Below, one piece after another: positions 63,339 through 64,000 of a stretch of 64,000 nucleotides of DNA (position 1 is the first letter of the stretch; each line of letters starts with the position of its first letter). The DNA is taken from assembly GCF_030269905.1 (NCBI RefSeq), contig NZ_BSVC01000002.1:470419-534418 (forward strand), in the 5' to 3' direction. Under the pieces are notes generated by a model that had not been told where the DNA came from, made no database searches, and saw nothing but the letters and a program-made list of their open reading frames with translations. Origin of the DNA: Pelosinus sp. IPA-1. GTDB lineage: Bacteria; Bacillota; Negativicutes; DSM-13327. The position numbers and the translations under genes were made by a program.

Positions 63339-64000
63339 TTGGGAGCTTTCCGTACCTTCTTAAAGGGAGAAAACCTTCGTTTTAAACTACTGCTATATTT
63401 CTTTACCTTAATTTTACTGCCCACTGTTACCTTGGGAGTACTAGGAAATGTAATTTATAGTAAGTCAATAGAAGATCAGGCCACGGTTCACACGGGTCAA
63501 ATGATCGAGCAGGTAACTCGTAACGTAGAATTTTACATTCACGATATGGAAAATATAATTTACTATCTATCCGATGATCCTCAGATTATTGCCTTTATGA
63601 AACATCAAAATGATGAAAACGATAGTGAAGATATAATTCAAGAATCCAGGCGAGTACTCAAAACTTATTCAGATGTACATCAAGAGGTTGCAGGAATATT
63701 AGTAGTCAATGATAACAATTTTTATATTAGCAACGGAATGGATCGGATTTCTCGTGACCCTCTTACGGAGGAGTCATGGTATAAACGAGCCTTTGCATCA
63801 CCAAAGGTAATACACCTGTTCAGTAAGCCCATTGGTCGTAATATCAAAGCAACCTTAAATTATAGTGGTGATGAAGTTGTTTCTATTGCTAAGGCCGTTA
63901 TGGATCCTCTTACAGGTAGACGACTAGGTGTCATTCTAATTGATCTCAAATTAGAAAAAATCAAACAAGTGATTGAAGCCATTACTCTAGGGAAAAATGG
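63339..64000 (+). CDS. Sensor histidine kinase, YesM type, N-terminal part (cut by window end)
   Basis: The frame from TTG at 63339 stays open to the last base (220 complete codons). A basic N-terminus is followed by a membrane segment (LLLYFFTLILLPTVTLGVL) and a CACHE-like extracytoplasmic domain with the EESWYKRAF pattern and a SIAKAV segment. This layout is typical of YesM-like two-component kinases. AGGATGG lies eight bases upstream. A TATAAT at 63289-63294 may be its -10 box. The kinase domain is outside the window. Confidence 0.75.
   Translation, partial: MGAFRTFLKGENLRFKLLLYFFTLILLPTVTLGVLGNVIYSKSIEDQATVHTGQMIEQVTRNVEFYIHDMENIIYYLSDDPQIIAFMKHQNDENDSEDIIQESRRVLKTYSDVHQEVAGILVVNDNNFYISNGMDRISRDPLTEESWYKRAFASPKVIHLFSKPIGRNIKATLNYSGDEVVSIAKAVMDPLTGRRLGVILIDLKLEKIKQVIEAITLGKN

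Overview
The window reads as a chromosomal segment of a low-GC, anaerobic, motile member of the Firmicutes, most plausibly a Negativicutes genus of the Sporomusa/Pelosinus type. This is an inference from gene content (cysteine phytases of the Selenomonas type, T-box and SAM leaders, sigma-54 operons, many chemoreceptors), not from a marker gene. I found no insertion sequences, CRISPR arrays, rRNA or tRNA genes. Genes are almost all on the + strand, in compact operons with clear intrinsic terminators.

Layout. 1-162: end of an unknown gene. 577-8109: a PRD regulator followed by an eight-gene operon (deacetylase-like amidohydrolase, small PRD protein, SFCGS protein, DUF4312, DUF4311, DUF4310, DgaE-like lyase, DgaF-like aldolase), a sugar-acid catabolic unit whose transport part is uncharacterised. 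8255-13262: HAD phosphatase, secreted-looking oligoendopeptidase F, GH4 glycosidase with a 32-bp palindrome, small membrane protein. 13281-15986: SAM riboswitch with metX-metY. 16246-19890: two orphan Imm53-type genes, CheX, MmcQ/YjbR, Pit phosphate transporter with its DUF47 partner. 20013-22258: T-box leader, ilvA and an AlaX-like editing protein. 22280-29007: sigma-54 activator with paired GTGTCA-N6-TGACAC sites, a textbook -24/-12 promoter and an operon for a multi-subunit proline-dehydrogenase-type complex plus P5C dehydrogenase. 29136-30486: orphan amino-acid-type substrate-binding lipoprotein behind a probable attenuator.

30660-54390 is the most remarkable part. A DeoR/IolR-like repressor is divergent from an inositol catabolic operon (Fe-ADH, iolJ, iolC, iolB, iolD, iolG, iolE). 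The operon continues into an organophosphate-antiporter-type MFS carrier and a cytoplasmic PHP phosphatase. A calcineurin-type phosphoesterase with a LamG domain, a Tat-exported HD-domain protein, two secreted PTP-like phytases, iolA, a chemoreceptor and a GntP-type permease follow. Tandem 11-bp-phased ACCAWAA-like repeats upstream of the iol operon, iolA and the permease indicate one regulon. The model I propose is that phytate is dephosphorylated outside the membrane, inositol phosphate enters through the OPA carrier, the PHP enzyme finishes dephosphorylation, and the iol pathway degrades the ring.

54473-64000: a glucose-type PTS IICBA gene behind a sigma-54 promoter, a D-2-hydroxyacid dehydrogenase, an M48 protease, a partner-switching module (HATPase, STAS, PAS-PP2C phosphatase), a second chemoreceptor, and the start of a YesM-like sensor kinase cut by the window end. 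A roughly 97-bp repeat occurs three times (218, 30551, 54473), each time directly behind a terminator T-tract.
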